DNA of 64,000 nt from Aureibaculum luteum. Lineage in GTDB: Bacteria; Bacteroidota; Bacteroidia; Flavobacteriales; Flavobacteriaceae. The notes under the pieces were generated by a model. That model was not told where the DNA came from, did no database searches, and worked only from the letters and a program-made list of their open reading frames with translations. Made by a program: the position numbers and the translations under genes. How positions within the stretch are numbered: position 1 is the first letter of the stretch; each line of letters starts with the position of its first letter. This document shows positions 63,436 through 64,000 of the stretch, one piece after another. The stretch is taken from positions 310,001-374,000 of the forward strand of contig NZ_QRGD01000004.1 in assembly GCF_003449015.1 (NCBI RefSeq). Reading direction: 5' to 3'.

Positions 63436-64000
63436 TTGGAACATTTTATCAATAAAATAAAAAGCAGTCTAGATCTAACTTCGGAAGCGGAAGAATTTCT
63501 TTATTCCATATCGAAAGAAAAAACTATTTCAAAAGGAGAAGTTTTAATCCGACAAGGACAAACTGTAAAGAAAACATATTTTGTTTCAGATGGATGTTTA
63601 AGGTCTTTTTGCACCGATAAAAGTGGTAAAGAACACACCTTACAGTTTGCAATTAAAGACTGGTGGATAAGCGATTTTATTGCCATCTATAACAATGAAC
63701 TTGCAAAACTAACAGTAGAGTGTATTAAAGAATCTAAAGTGATTGAATTTAACGCATCTAAATTAAACAATATATATGCTCAATTTCCTGAATTTGAAGC
63801 TTTTCAAAGAAAAAATTTAGAACAGCATGTGGTGAGTCTCCATAAAAGAATTTTAAATCAATTACAATTAACTGCTAGAGAGAGATACGACTTATTCGTA
63901 GAGCAATACAAGGACATTGAGCAGTACACGCCAAACTATCACATTGCATCTTATTTAGGTATTACACAACAAAGCTTAAGCCGTATAAGAGTTGAGAGAG
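63436..64000 (+). CDS. Crp/Fnr-family transcriptional regulator, partial
   Basis: About 188 residues are visible; the C-terminus runs off the window. The start is TTG at 63436 (EHFINKIKSSLDL), with no ATG in frame nearby. A cyclic-nucleotide-binding jelly roll (about 5-115; ISKGEVLIRQGQTVKKTYFVSDGCLRSF is its core, read here as two parts) is followed by a helix-turn-helix starting at ITQQSLSRIR, near residue 178. The cNMP phosphate-binding Arg-Glu pair is not clear, so the ligand may differ. Such flavobacterial regulators are numerous and mostly uncharacterised. Confidence 0.9.
   Translation, partial: MEHFINKIKSSLDLTSEAEEFLYSISKEKTISKGEVLIRQGQTVKKTYFVSDGCLRSFCTDKSGKEHTLQFAIKDWWISDFIAIYNNELAKLTVECIKESKVIEFNASKLNNIYAQFPEFEAFQRKNLEQHVVSLHKRILNQLQLTARERYDLFVEQYKDIEQYTPNYHIASYLGITQQSLSRIRVER

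Overview
The window is a piece of chromosome from a member of the Bacteroidota, almost certainly the family Flavobacteriaceae. The evidence is the strong AT bias, promoter boxes of the TAnnTTTG type, the fused LpxC-FabZ enzyme, the PorX regulator of the type IX secretion system, a cargo-like protein ending in a type A sorting domain, a lipoprotein with an acidic surface-export tag, DUF4270 and 2TM-domain proteins, and two formylglycine sulfatases of the kind common in polysaccharide-degrading marine flavobacteria. I cannot name the genus. I found no phage, insertion sequence, CRISPR array or rRNA operon. Almost all of the sequence is ordinary chromosomal housekeeping.

Layout. 1-660: the 5' part of shikimate kinase, divergent from tRNA-Lys and tRNA-Leu. 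830-10440: a CarboxypepD-like exported protein, then on the minus strand an SPFH/prohibitin protein, a zinc CDF transporter, a VWA membrane protein with a translationally overlapping partner, FabG and a large M16 peptidase lipoprotein. 10620-18240: a minus-strand block with sucD, an LpxD paralogue, a lipoprotein, efp, lpxA, lpxC-fabZ, lpxD and an HD phosphohydrolase (lipid A biosynthesis). 18276-22800: porX, serC, serA and a YggS-type PLP protein on the plus strand. 22800-30940: a LytS/LytTR two-component pair, a surface kelch lipoprotein, a DUF4270 lipoprotein with an outer-membrane protein, a PepSY protein and a T9SS cargo candidate. 30988-36912: holA, an HsdR-N-like nuclease-fold protein, a glycosyltransferase, DUF58, RDD and a sulfatase. 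36977-42630: a histidine operon hisG-GNAT-hisD-hisC-hisB-hisH preceded by a leader peptide and attenuator. 42687-50400: patatin, BNR-repeat lipoprotein, pepT, lysA, a small OMP, a glyoxalase remnant and an M24 peptidase. 50740-54111: thrA-thrB. 54120-57331: a histidine kinase fused to a 2TM module, three separate 2TM proteins and a LytTR regulator. 57412-64000: a TPR/DUF2141 protein, a second sulfatase, a decayed gene with two in-frame stops, a PLDc_N/TPR protein, YceI, a lipoprotein and the start of a Crp/Fnr regulator.

How the genes work together. Several blocks form pathways: lipid A synthesis with the FabZ step of fatty-acid synthesis, serine synthesis from 3-phosphoglycerate (serA, serC), the aspartate family (thrA, thrB, lysA) and most of histidine synthesis. 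The histidine operon has a clear ribosome-mediated attenuator: a 17-residue leader peptide with five His codons, a terminator, and an antiterminator arm located under the last leader codons. The thr operon has a strong promoter and a threonine-rich candidate leader, but no clear terminator. hisA, hisF, hisI and thrC are not in the window.

Once start codons are corrected, the largest stretch without an assigned gene is 50399-50740. It holds two promoters and the candidate thr leader. The other gaps are below 300 bases and hold terminators, promoters or nothing I recognise (29607-29885 and 26001-26269 are plain AT-rich spacers apart from the boxes listed).
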